Below are positions 35,228-46,500 of a DNA stretch of 64,000 nucleotides, one piece after another (within the stretch, counting starts at the first letter, position 1; every line of letters begins with the position of its first letter). The notes beneath the pieces are model-generated. The model made no database searches and was not told the DNA's origin. It was given only the letters and a program-made list of their open reading frames with translations. Source of the stretch: Leucogyrophana mollusca. Taxonomy: Eukaryota; Basidiomycota; Agaricomycetes; Boletales. The stretch covers positions 1-64,000 of the forward strand of contig MU266368.1 in NCBI GenBank assembly GCA_021014945.1. The letters are read 5' to 3'. The position numbers and the translations under genes are program-made.

Positions 35228-38200
35228 GACAGCAGAAGAAGAAGGAGGAAGATGCGGGTAAGCCGTTAAGAGAGCCGACTTAGCCAAAGCTTAAGAAGCG
35301 TATGGTGTGGAATGTATTCGTCGAGGGCCGAGAGTGAGATCGAAAGATGGATGATTTGTCGATCGCGAATAATAAACGTCTGGTAATAAACGTTATGAGG
35401 AGTGGGTTGACAAAGCACCCGGCTGTTTGTGAAACTTGGGGGGTTTATACTGGGCGATATATTGCAATGTGGATGCAATGCAAGTCTCCGATACTGCGTC
35501 GGCTTGTTAATCGTACCAGTGTTCGTCGAGCGTATCTCGAGCGGTGTAAACGCTGATCGTTGTCTCTGAATAATCCATAGTCCATGTCCTCCGTATAATT
35601 ATCCAGAACCCGACAGATCTCAGATCTGCATACCATGGCCGTGACTGTCACACATCCGTCACTCGGCTTCTCTCTGGTTCTTTTCCCCAAACACGCTCTC
35701 TCAAAATCGCAGATCCGAATAACGTTCTTCTGCCCACTGCATCTGTACGGCACTGCTTCTATTTCGAATTCCGACACCCCCCTCCATCGGAACCATAATG
35801 CCGCATCCAGCCTGTCACGCGCCAATCACACACACTCCCAAATAAAGATATTCTTCCAAAAATATATATCATTTCTTGTCATATCGTGCCGAGCTCTTCT
35901 TCCGCACGCCGAATCCTGCCTGATATGCTTCATCTATCGCGATCGTTCTCGGCGTCCCTTTGAACGCCGCAGACCACAAGGGTGCAGGCAAGTGAACCAG
36001 ATGGGCGGTTGTGTAAAATTTTCTCACCCGCGCGCTCATCGCCTCCCTCGAGGGTGCCCCACATTTGCATCCGCCGACTCAGCCACATCCCACCCGCCCA
36101 CCGACCGTGAGCGCAGTTTGATCCTTTTGTCGCTTAACACTTACGCTCTTCTCGGACCCGCATTCATCAAGGGTCCCTCGTCTGCAAAGAATCCCCATCC
36201 CGGCCAACGCGCAATAAATCTACAATTGGAAAAATAATGTAAATGTTCTCATCTTCGCCTCTTCCCCTTTCGGCACGCTACACAATTCTACATAATTTTC
36301 CCCGGCCGTGTTCGCGATCACGTCAAATGCTTCCCAACTCTCCGACTCCGAGTCGGCGCGTCACCTCACATGCCGCATGCTCTCCCGCACTAATGCCCAG
36401 ACTTCGTATATGACGCCCATCCTCATATTCAAGCCATAATATCCCGTGAGGCAGAGCACATGGGCGCGGACGATATCGTTGACGACGATCGCCAAGTCCT
36501 CATCGACACGTCTCCCCACGTTCACATGCCGTGACCACATCCTTGCCTCGTGTCATCGTCACAGCCAATAAGGCATTGTCTGTCTCCACCACTAGGACCG
36601 GGGCAGTGTGGTGACGACGGTTCCAACATACGGACGGTGACACCAAGCGCGACAGCATAAGTTGTAATGGGTGGTCAGCGTGGTGCAGTGTAGCAAAGAT
36701 GAGAGAAGCACTCGGTAACCGAGGGCCGAAACGACCCCACCACTGTCCGTTCCATATCTCGTGGCCTTGTGCAATGAACCTGAGTACACGTGTGACGCAA
36801 GAGAACACGTTCATTCCAACATATCACCAACAGCATCCGGTATCCATCTATTATCTGAGCATGGACGTTACTCTGCATTACTCCCCTGCCAACGGATGAA
36901 CATTTCGCGTAGTCCTCACAGCATACGTGCACCCAACAATCTTGTTGAGGAAAGCCAGTCATACATTGGAGGTAACCAACCGAAACGCACCTATCTTTAC
37001 CCCCCTATATTTCGTCCGCAACGTAAATCACACTCTAATCCCAGGAATTGAGTTTGGCTCCCAGCCACCCCGTGCGTCAGCCAATCGACAACGCATTTCA
37101 GGAGACAGGATGGAGGGTAAACATACCAGCTGATTCTGATAGGCTGGGATTGGTGTGAGTTTGATCCAGTGGCTGCGTGCTTCCTTGGTGCAAGGCACGC
37201 TGGCGAGCGTGATCAACCGACCCGTCCGCTGCGCCCACATCAACGGAACACAACGGCGATGAGGAGCCTGATGTGGCGATTGGATCCCCGGGTCTGTGCT
37301 GGAGCCACCAGATCTGCTCGAGGCAACAGATAAAAAGTGATAGACGCATCCTGCGTTCCTGACGATACATGATAGGCATCACTCGCGGGGTGCCCTCGAT
37401 GGAGGGTCCAAACGACGAAGCAGAAGGCGAGAGGAGCACCCAATGGGCAGTGCGGTGGAGCGTGGAAATTGACAACAGCAGATAAATAACATTACCCCGG
37501 GCCAAAGGGTCATCACGGCCAGGAATGGATGTGCGGGCCATCTTGCGAAAAAGCCTGATAATGAACAACTGTCGCCCACGAGAGTCAAATATGTGCCGAC
37601 GAAACCACAAGAATGGATGGGAGAGTCACGAGCGTGTCGTTACCATTGACCGGTCCCATGAAAGTATCCAGATTGAATCTGCCCAACAACTGGCATGTAC
37701 CACACGGACCCGAATTCGGAACAGGCGGGACGAGGAGAAGTCACGAGGTGTCATAAGTAGGTATACTTAGGTATATCGGTTTTTCGCCTTGAAATCAGGC
37801 CGGCCGCCACAACAGCACGAGTAGCACCGAGAAAGATTGTGTACATGGAACGTTGACACAAGACCCAATTGCGGAGAGCGCCGCAAGACAGAGGTATTTC
37901 ACCGATCTGTCCACGACCGGACTGTCGTGCCTGTCTGAGGCGTATGGCAGGCGCATTCTCGAAAAGGGGGCGTCCAGGCAGCTCGAAGAGATTGCATAAT
38001 AAAGCGAAGAACGTCATGCATAGACCTTGCAGATTGCCATCGACAGTGAACCGCGTGCCGTTGGCCCCCTGATTCTTTTTAATTCGGACCTTCGAAAGTT
38101 CCCGCTGAACGTCACGCTTTATAGTTCCTCAAATTGGGGGGATGGGCCGTAAACGGCAACAGCGAAAACAACGGTCCCGCCCGAGAAGGCAGGTCTGCAG

Positions 38201-38905
38201 GCAGTCGAAGCACCGGCGTCACATCTCGACGGGCTTCGAACCGTAATGAAGCGCGTGTATGGCATGTATTGTGCCCTCCGAGTGTACGTGGCCAAGGAAT
38301 AAGATGTACGCTTCGGGGGCGAACAATCCACCAGAACGAACCGCCACAAAGTGCGAACCACGGCCGGATGCCTCCGTGAGTCCAGGAACCTGTGGAGGCG
38401 GCGCTGATTTACAGGTCGTCAAGCACCTGACAGAAAAAAAAAGAGTCTGGTCGATGCGTACCAAGAGTCCTCCAAGGAGATCTAGAGTGCCTGGTTGGGA
38501 AGAATTGCCCTTGACAGGAGACGCTCGCACCGGTGCCTTTGGGGGCAAACTTGAACCTGATTGGCCTGTGACAGTGAATGTCGACACGATGTGGTGATTG
38601 GAGGTCCAGAGGGAGAGAATAAGGCGCGGGAAATTAATTCCAGGGACAGGAGCGTCCCCTATAGGCCATGGCCTTAATGATGCGGCCCAGCACAGTCACA
38701 AGGAACTTGAGCGCTTGAGTACACAACCTCAGAAAAGGAGGAAGACAAAAGAGGAAAAACTGAAAAACAAATATAGGAAAACATAACGCGCCACAATAAA
38801 GCCACGTGACGAGATACTACAGCACCTTCCGAATTGAGCTGGATCAGTTTGACCTCCTCCGAGCCATTCAAGTTGGCGCCTCGCTCTCACAGAGGAGCTT
38901 CAGTC
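35228..38905. other. Long intergenic region upstream of the CON7-like gene
   Basis: 3.7 kb between divergently transcribed genes (CON7-like on the minus strand, RING protein on the plus strand). ORFs of up to 200 codons exist (35635-36237 plus, 37098-37610 minus), but they lack domains and look like chance reading frames. The first kilobase next to the transcription factor has pyrimidine-rich runs and probably includes a long 5' leader. The remainder likely carries regulatory DNA for both genes. Confidence 0.45.
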
Positions 38906-39932
38906 ATGTCCTCGCTGCCATCAAGGCCGACAACAAGGAGTATGAACTTATCCGGCACTCGCCGCTCATCCAGATTGAGCGGTGCTCAAGGTAAAGCCAG
39001 ATCAGCCAGCTCTCACACAAAGAGTGGAGCCATTAATCCCGAACGCGGCGCCGTTTCACAATTTTTGTTGTGATACACAGTATCCGCGCCTGTGCAGCAG
39101 ACCGGGAGCAAAAAGAGAAAAACAAAGCCATCGGAAAGTGCTCCACTACCTTCAAAGCGCAGCCGTCGAACGGCAGAAGATCAGGCGAAGGCGAAGCCTA
39201 AGAAGGTGCCGCTTGTCTCAGAGCGCCCCGTCCAACCCGTAACTTCCTCCGAGGACATACCGATGAACGAGAAAGAACTGACCCAGAAGGAGAAAGAGCT
39301 TCGACGCGAGACAGAAAACCTGAAACAACGGCTAGTAGAGGTATCAAAAAGGGAAAAGGAAGTGGCGACTTTGTTCGAGGAATGCAGGGATCACGCCGCG
39401 AAAGCTGCGCTTAAGCAGCTGGAAGACCACTTCACCTGTCCACTGTACGTATCATCGGACCTCGATCAAACGCGCGTGACTTAGCTGCCATCATATATTC
39501 TCATTTATAGGTGTTTCGAGATCATGTAAGTTCCAGAATGCGTTCTCTTCCATCGTCAGTGATATCATGCTGAAATCTGACATTAGGGCGTGCCCATATA
39601 GCCTGAATCCACGTCTATGCGGTCACACCTTTTGCGCCACCTGCATTCTGAAATGGTTCTTCTCGCGAGTACACCGAGCCTGCGCCAACTGGCATGAAGC
39701 GGTTGATTGTCCCATGTGCAGATCCCAGTTATGTTGCACGCCGGATCGTATTCCGCGGCCAGAATTCACCTTCCCGTTTACGCCAAACAGAACCGTGGAT
39801 AGCGTAATTCGGAGCTTGATCAACGTTCTCTCGACAAAGGCGGACAGTAGCAACCGTTCACTAACAAATACATTCATTGAATGGGCGGAAGATGGGCATG
39901 CGATGATAGAGTGGGAAAAACGAGACGCGTGA
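38906..39932 (+). CDS. Coiled-coil RING-finger protein
   Basis: Four exons (38906-38990, 39081-39444, 39511-39525, 39587-39932) join in frame to about 269 residues. The N-terminus is basic and Ser-rich (RRSSRLSGAQ, then KKRKTKPSE), a possible nuclear signal. A coiled coil follows (ELTQKEKELRRETENLKQRL). The C-terminal half is a RING finger: TCPLCFEIMACPYSL, LCGHTFCATCILKWF and CPMCRSQL, giving the C3HC4 ligand order. A C-terminal helical tail ends in EWEKRDA. RING proteins of this kind act as E3 ubiquitin ligases; nothing here identifies the target. Exon 3 is only 15 nt and supplies the second zinc cysteine, so omission of it would destroy the domain. Similar short coiled-coil RING proteins are numerous in Agaricomycetes. 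Confidence 0.85.
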
Positions 39933-40402
39933 GCTGTCTGTAGTCCCCTTTGCCACATTCCACTGCTAATTTATTCGTGGAAAGTGATGGGAGAGACGAA
40001 ATGAACTCACTCGGTGCTTGTTGGGTGACTATGAAACCCACCGACATCCTCAATATCAAAGCGCGGCTCGAAGTTTAAACTTGCACCCTCAGATTTAGTA
40101 CATGCCTGCGCCCCCGGATCGCAAGACCCCTTTTGGAGCAACTCGAATTTTGCATTACAATTCTTTGAGGGAACTCAAGTGTGGGTGCGGCTCAGTTTCC
40201 TTCCACTTGTTATCAGATGTCACTGCACTAAACTCTTTCTCATCGACACACCATTATACTCCGGCTAGGTCTCGATATGCGTCATCTTCTGATGTTTGTC
40301 TCTCGGTCTCATTATTTGCATGCTCTGTAACACTACTGCCACCATGTCGCTCCCATTGCCCACTTGACAGCTCCCACAACGAAACTTCAACCAATTGAGA
40401 CT
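39933..40402. other. Convergent 3' region of the RING and ARP8 genes
   Basis: 470 bases between two stop codons on opposite strands. No coding signal is seen. Both transcript ends should lie here. Confidence 0.5.
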
Positions 40403-43270
40403 TACAGATAGAAACAACGTTCTTTCAACCCACGCATACCCAAGATGTCCTGATTTTTGCCGGAAGAAGGTTCAGAATCAATGCGTCTGCTCGCAGAAAC
40501 CGGCTACATACCCAATCAGCGGGCGTCAACCAAAGGTCTAATACTGAGTCCATTTTGCCAAGGACAGCAGCGCCTTTCCAAGCCACAACTCGAGGATCGA
40601 CCTCTTTTGGCGGCGGAATGATCTGTACCTTGTCCATGTTCGGGACGAGGGGAGTGGCGATTGCCTGCAATCTGCAATTAAGTGAGCTCCGAGCAGCGCG
40701 GAAGACCACACTAGATGTACCTGCTCTCCAAAGCGTGAGCCATCCCAGGAATGAGAGCACTTCCACCAATAACCAACACAGCCTGGAGGTACTTCCGGAT
40801 TTTTTCATCCCCACCCGATGCGCGTGCACTATTGAAGATGGCGACGTCGAGCGGGAGCTTGCTGGCCTCAAAACAAACGTCAATTGCGAGACCTCCAGGA
40901 TACGACCCAGTGGGCACAGGCAGGGGCTCGGGGGCTGGCTGTTGAGACTGTGGTGGAACGGGCGTTGTTACTTTCCCTTCTCCCTCAGCATCTACGATCT
41001 CCATCGGCGCGTCATTTGTACCTGCACTGAGATCTACTGGTGGTGGTGCCGATTCGGGTACTGGTGTCGCATCCGCAGTTGTGGGGAGCGGGACGTCCTG
41101 CTGTTCCTGTTTTGTACTACCTTCCACGGGGACCGGCGGGGTACCTTATCACTACAACGTTAGCCAGGGACTTGCACCGCGCACGGTGGAATGAGTGACC
41201 AACCTCCCTGAGATGGCACCGGAATTGTAGGCTGGCTGGTAAGGATGTCAACTGAGGCGGGTGGTGGCGGTGGAGGGAGCAAGTGCTGCGTGGAGATTAT
41301 CATTGCTTGGGTCTGGACGAAATTCAGCTGATGTCTCGTGCTCAGATCACGTAATCCAGGAGACGCACCACATGGTCAGCAGCATGCTCTATGATTTCTT
41401 CCGTGACATCGCTATGTGAGATTGACCGTAGGCCAACACGCTTTCTGTCATATTCGATGACGCGTGGCTCGAAGATACACTAGCGGGGACGATAGCGACC
41501 TCAGTCCTTTAAGTAACAGACTCATCACTAACCATTGGGGCAAGAATGATCTCGTCATATGCGCGCAGCCCGTACTTTTCAGTCGGCTTGCCAGGTTTAC
41601 GGACAACAAAGTCATACAAGTTGAGAGCCACGTCTCCCTGCAGGGTTTCTCGTCAGCACACAGCTTCAGCAAGTATCGCGGTCTCGCACCTCCGCCAACG
41701 TGCACAGCCTAGCCTTCAGGTCTTCCATAACATTCCAATCGTACCATCGCGCCAGGTTGATATCGCGGTACGGGAAGCTGATCCGGTCTAGGAGGACGAA
41801 AAGAAACTCGGTGATATCATCTCCACCCATGTTCAGGGACATCCTAAGTAACAGGTATAAGTTGCGACCTTGGGCACATGACCGGGCCTTTCCCGCCTAC
41901 CTCGAATCACCAATCACAAGGCCTTCATCAACACAGGCGATGCTGGAGGTGACGGCGCCGATATCTACTACACATGCGTTGCTGATTCCAGCACCATACG
42001 TAGCCGCGAGGGACTCCTGTAATGATTGCAACGAGACATAAGACCCATATTAACAGCGGAAGCCCCGCCTACTTACCTGCTGTACGCAAATCTGCTTGAA
42101 GCCCAGTGACACCAGAAGAAGGTTGACGAACTCGCGAACATATGCTCGTTCGTGGACGTCTGGAATTACAAGCACCACGGAATAGTCCTTACGTGAACGA
42201 AAATTAACCCAAGGTCTCAACAGGCCAAAAGTTGACTTACTCTGTAATCCTGCCTTTCAATACTAAACTTATCCTTGAGGACCGTACGAATGATTGCTTC
42301 TATATCATCTAATATCATCCGTACCGAAGGATAGTCCCTAGTATTGAAATTCGACCCGTGAATCGGCCATCTGACAGTATAGTTGAGGAGTTGAGGATCG
42401 GATATTCGCAGGGCCTATCTCAGAAAGTGTGTTGAATACAGTAGGCGACAGAGTCCCGGGAGATTTACAAACGTTTTCACCAATCAGCGCCTCAGCGTCC
42501 TCGGAGGACTCTTGAATCCAGTCTACCCTGAATGGGTCATTGACTTCTGGTATGATCTCAGGTTTGAATTGTTCATTGAAAGTGGATGCAATCCCCGCTG
42601 CATTTGGCGTAACGCGGAGCTTGTAGAATCGCATCCGTTCACGAAGGGAAACCGTGATAGATGCAATTTTAACATCAAACTAGAAGACATTATGATTCAG
42701 AGTATATCAGCTCGTTGAAACACCACGTACAGGATCATCGGAGGGTATGGAGACAGCATATTCGTCCCCATTTTGAGGCTGGGGGGTTGGGGTAACTCGC
42801 CCTTTCCTTGGACGCGAGATACCCTCAACGTAAGGTGGCACCGGGACTGGAGGTCTGTGCTTTCTCGCGACAACATTGGGAATAGAGATCGGATTGACGT
42901 CGGATGCCTTGCCTATGCGGAGCCATCTTGATCCTGGATGAATGACAATGACTTGGGAGCCACGCCTGTTCTGAGAAGTTCAGCGTTCATTACAGGTTTG
43001 CGGCACAGAGCTCACGGAACACACCTTTGGTCGGGTGGTGGGACGGACTCATCCACAGGCAGCTTATTCTTTCGAGTAGCATTTCTGGCCCACAGCGTCT
43101 GAGAGTCAGATTTCAGATATGAAGTACCCAAATGCTTTGGATTTGGTCTGAGGAACGGCTTTAGCTGGTTTACAGAATGAAAAGTACTGAGCTCACGCTA
43201 AAGGCACATTCAAGGTCGTGTAACGCAAGCCTGTGTCATCTTTTTTAGCGTTAGGTATGCCTCTAGGCAT
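40403..43270 (-). CDS. ARP8: Actin-related protein 8, INO80 chromatin remodelling complex
   Basis: Multi-exon gene, likely start ATG at 43270 (MPRGIPNAKKDDTGLRYTTL) and TAA at 40403. Arp8 with Arp4 and actin forms the INO80 module that binds linker DNA and nucleosomes. Recognisable pieces in order: TLNVPLAPNPKHLGTSYLKS; VIVIHPGSRWLRIGKASDVN (first actin-fold strand); VRWPIHGSNFNTRDYPSVRM; ISNACVVDIGAVTSSIACVD (nucleotide-binding loop); DDITEFLFVLLDRISFPYRD; YDFVVRKPGKPTEKYGLRAY; LAIDVCFEASKLPLDVAIFN; AVLVIGGSALIPGMAHALES; and the end DWDILGMRGLKERCFYL. Between the last actin strands sits a Pro/Ala/Glu-rich insertion (about 41330-40930), a position where Arp8 proteins typically carry variable inserts. 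The start is inferred from the family; a 49-nt intron must be removed after NVPL. Confidence 0.9.
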
Positions 43271-43558
43271 AGTGATTCGACGGTGATGTTTAGAGAGCTT
43301 TGGCTAGTGGGAAGTCGGTGCTTTACGTTGTACTCGTCCAACTGAAAGCCGCTGACGCCAGCATTGACGCCCACTGGCAAAGGCGAAGTTCCCAAATTGG
43401 TCGACGTTCGCTGGGCGTTCAGCGCTTCAGCACCGACTTAAGAAAGTCGAGAATGGCAGTCAAGATGTAGATGCTATTGTACATAACATGATGGTTAATC
43501 GATAACGTGTAGCGAACAATGCGTGGAGATAAAGTACTGTAAAGCAGTCTAGAGTAGA
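43271..43558. promoter_or_regulatory. ARP8 promoter and TOR 3' end
   Basis: 288 bases separate the TOR stop from the ARP8 start on the same strand. TOR termination signals and the ARP8 promoter must share this short span. Confidence 0.5.
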
Positions 43559-46500
43559 TTACCAGAATGCACACCTATAGCTCGCGAGTCAGACAGCGGC
43601 ACGGCTGGAACAAAACAAGACTCACCATCCGGAGAAACATTGACACAGGTTTTCTAATGAAGTCGCCTGTAGAATCAATTTATCGACCTGAGCGGTCACT
43701 GGAAGCACGACGTCTGGATTGAAATCCCGCCCTACAAGCAGACTCGTCAGGTAACACAACGACGGCCAGAAGGCGACGCACCTGTAAGCTTGTGTTGGAC
43801 ACGATTATAAACAAGCAAGGCCCGTTCGTTTCTGACTTCTTGTCTCGTTCCAGGTTCTCCGATCGCCTCTGAAGTAATAGTGAACACTTTAAATGATCGA
43901 AAGCGAAGTTTGAGCAATTACCATTAAAGATATCATTCTCATCCGCACGGAGCTTGCGCGTTGGCCCCTGAGGATATGCTGTGACTTTTGCCAGCTCCGC
44001 CGCACGGCCAGGGTCGGCGTCAGCCTCTGTTGCGAGGGTCAGCCAAGAAGCGGTACATCAACCATATGGGCCCACCTTCCGGTCGCCGCGAATCAACGTC
44101 AGCCTGCATGAGTCTCCAATTGATGAGGGGATCATAGACAAAGGCCTCCAAAACGGCCATAAGAGATTCCTTGTTGGCACGCATGACCTGCATAGTGATT
44201 TCACACGTATGCCTGAAGCTCCCTTCAATCCCGCTGATCTGAAAGGTACGAATGATAAGTAATCCTCCCCCCAGCAAGCCCGGATTTAGCCTTACCTCCA
44301 TGGCATGAGTCAACATCCTGGTGAGGCGGAAAGGTATCTTCTCCGGGAACTTCTCACGATGCATAGCAACTTCGAAACAGTCGCCAAAGTCGATGTGGAC
44401 GACTTTTCCCGTGCTCCGTTCAAGAAGCAAATTCGACGGATGGCGGTCTCCTAGGCCCAAGATGTGACCGACCATACTGTTGACGGCGAGGGACCTGGTG
44501 TATGTTGCTCGGCGCTCTAGCCAGTGTTCAGAGTTCATGCTCTTCAGCCAGAGGACTCTGTACAGGTCCTGTCCTGTGGTATTCTCAAGGGCGTACTCGA
44601 AGACTTCCACTTTCTGCAGCAGCGTCAAATTCTCGTAATCGGGTGCCATCTAAACCATTGCACGGTCAGACCATGCCTACCACGACAGCAGTGTACACAA
44701 ACCTGTAGCATCAAACGGTATTCGATGTTGAGAAGAACTTTGCGAGAATCGCGGTAATCGCGCACAAGGACGTGCAAAGTGTCGCTATCCCGCACCCACC
44801 CAATCAGACCGGCGTTCGGTGCCAAAGGAATGACCGAGTATCGCTGGATGTGCAAACGCCTCTTGAAGCTATTCGTGTCAACAGAGAGAAGAGTGTTAAC
44901 AAGACTGAATAGTTGCATAACTCGCTCGTCTTGGCGCAGGTCTTCGTGACCTAAAGGAGCTCGACGTTAGCTCGCTCACAGAAGTAACAGTACCCCCTAC
45001 CTTTCAGCCCATACTGATAATCTTGTCCATCGCTGCCCTTGAACGATAGCTTTCGAGGTCGTTGCTTGGACGCGATGACACTGAGCTTGGTTGCGAAACT
45101 GGCAATCTTCACAACAGGGCGACCGCTTTGGTACGTGCCTTATATGGCATGGTCAGCGACGGCTTTACAGTAAACGGAGATAAACAAGTACCGGGCATAG
45201 CTAACTCGAGGTTGCGAGCTTTGAGCAACTGGGGGGAGACATATTGCAGGTCGAGAGTGGTTAGCTGTGGTAGCTGCTTCTCAACCTTCCTGAAAACCTG
45301 AGGGGTAATTTAGATTCCCGCAGCCGGCTGCTACGATGGACAACTTACTCCATAATAGATGTCCCAGGCCTTGTTCAGCTCGGTCATTTCACCGAATGCA
45401 CGATATCGACGACAAGCTTCGCGAGCCTCGTGGAGATCTCTTCCGAACGTCTGTGCAAATGACGTCTCACGGGCAGTGGTAGGACCCTGGTATAGTTAGT
45501 TAAGGGCTGGCCGACAAATGATATCTGCGGCGACACATACAGCTTCCAACATCTCGTGCAACGGCTCGAGCGTAGCAATCATGCCTTCTGGGTTCTTATC
45601 GTTGAAGAACAAGCGAGAGGCTTCTTCCAGTCCCTCGTGCCACAGTTCATGCCAAAGGATGGCGACTCGGATCAGTTCATGGCTGACTATCAACGCCTTT
45701 GACAATTATTGTCAGTCTAGCAGCAAGGTCACCCAACCCGACGTACTTGCTCCACAATGGCAGGACTATGCTCTCTCATCCTATCCATGATGGCAAGGGC
45801 CGCGTTCTTACGAGAGGCGCTCGAAGATTTGGAGGCGACGGTTAGTGGGTATATGAGTGCCTGCGGGTGATGTTTTCCGACTTCAGTCAGTAAACTGTTG
45901 ATGTTCCGTCGAACATTGACACTGGGTGTTTGAATCCGAGCAATGATCTGGGAGCACTCGATGAGCCGGGACTGCAAGCCGACCATCAAGGCTTACCTGA
46001 GGAATGACTTCAAGCCATGTATCCACTTCAACAACCGAGAAGCCATCCGCCATAGCTTGGCTGACGTCGTCATGTGCACCAAATTTGAACCAAAGAGTCA
46101 GCAATCGCAGTGTGTCCTGGAAAGCATTCTCGTTACGCAGTGCGATCGAGCGGAAGAATCCTATCAAGGCTATCGTTACCGGTGGCCAAGAGTCGAGAAG
46201 GAAGAAGTGAATATACCTTGAACAGCTTGGACGATATGTGCTGCGAGCCCACTTCCAGGAATATCTATTGCTGTGCTCTCCTTCTGATTCTCTAAATGCC
46301 CAACGACCTCGAAATTGGCCAGCGCCCACGTGTGCCACGCTTTGTACCAGTTGGGATCATAATGGGTAGCGAGGTAGTACGAATGCAAGATGTCTTTGAC
46401 GTTCCTCTGCGCGACTGGTTAGCTTGGAAAATGGTATGCGTAGATTGCTCACGGCTCCCCAGTCTTCTCTCAGCTCGACTTGCCACTGGCCCTGCTTGAA

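Noticed and set aside
35635..36237. 200-codon plus-strand ORF upstream of the CON7-like gene
   Set aside because: The composition (many Ser, His, Arg and Cys) and lack of motifs point to chance; it lies in the probable leader or promoter of the transcription factor.
38219..38587. 122-codon minus-strand ORF with a protein-like first half
   Set aside because: It opens with GTG, no upstream ATG exon was found, and the second half loses coding character; a single possible intron leads to an immediate stop.
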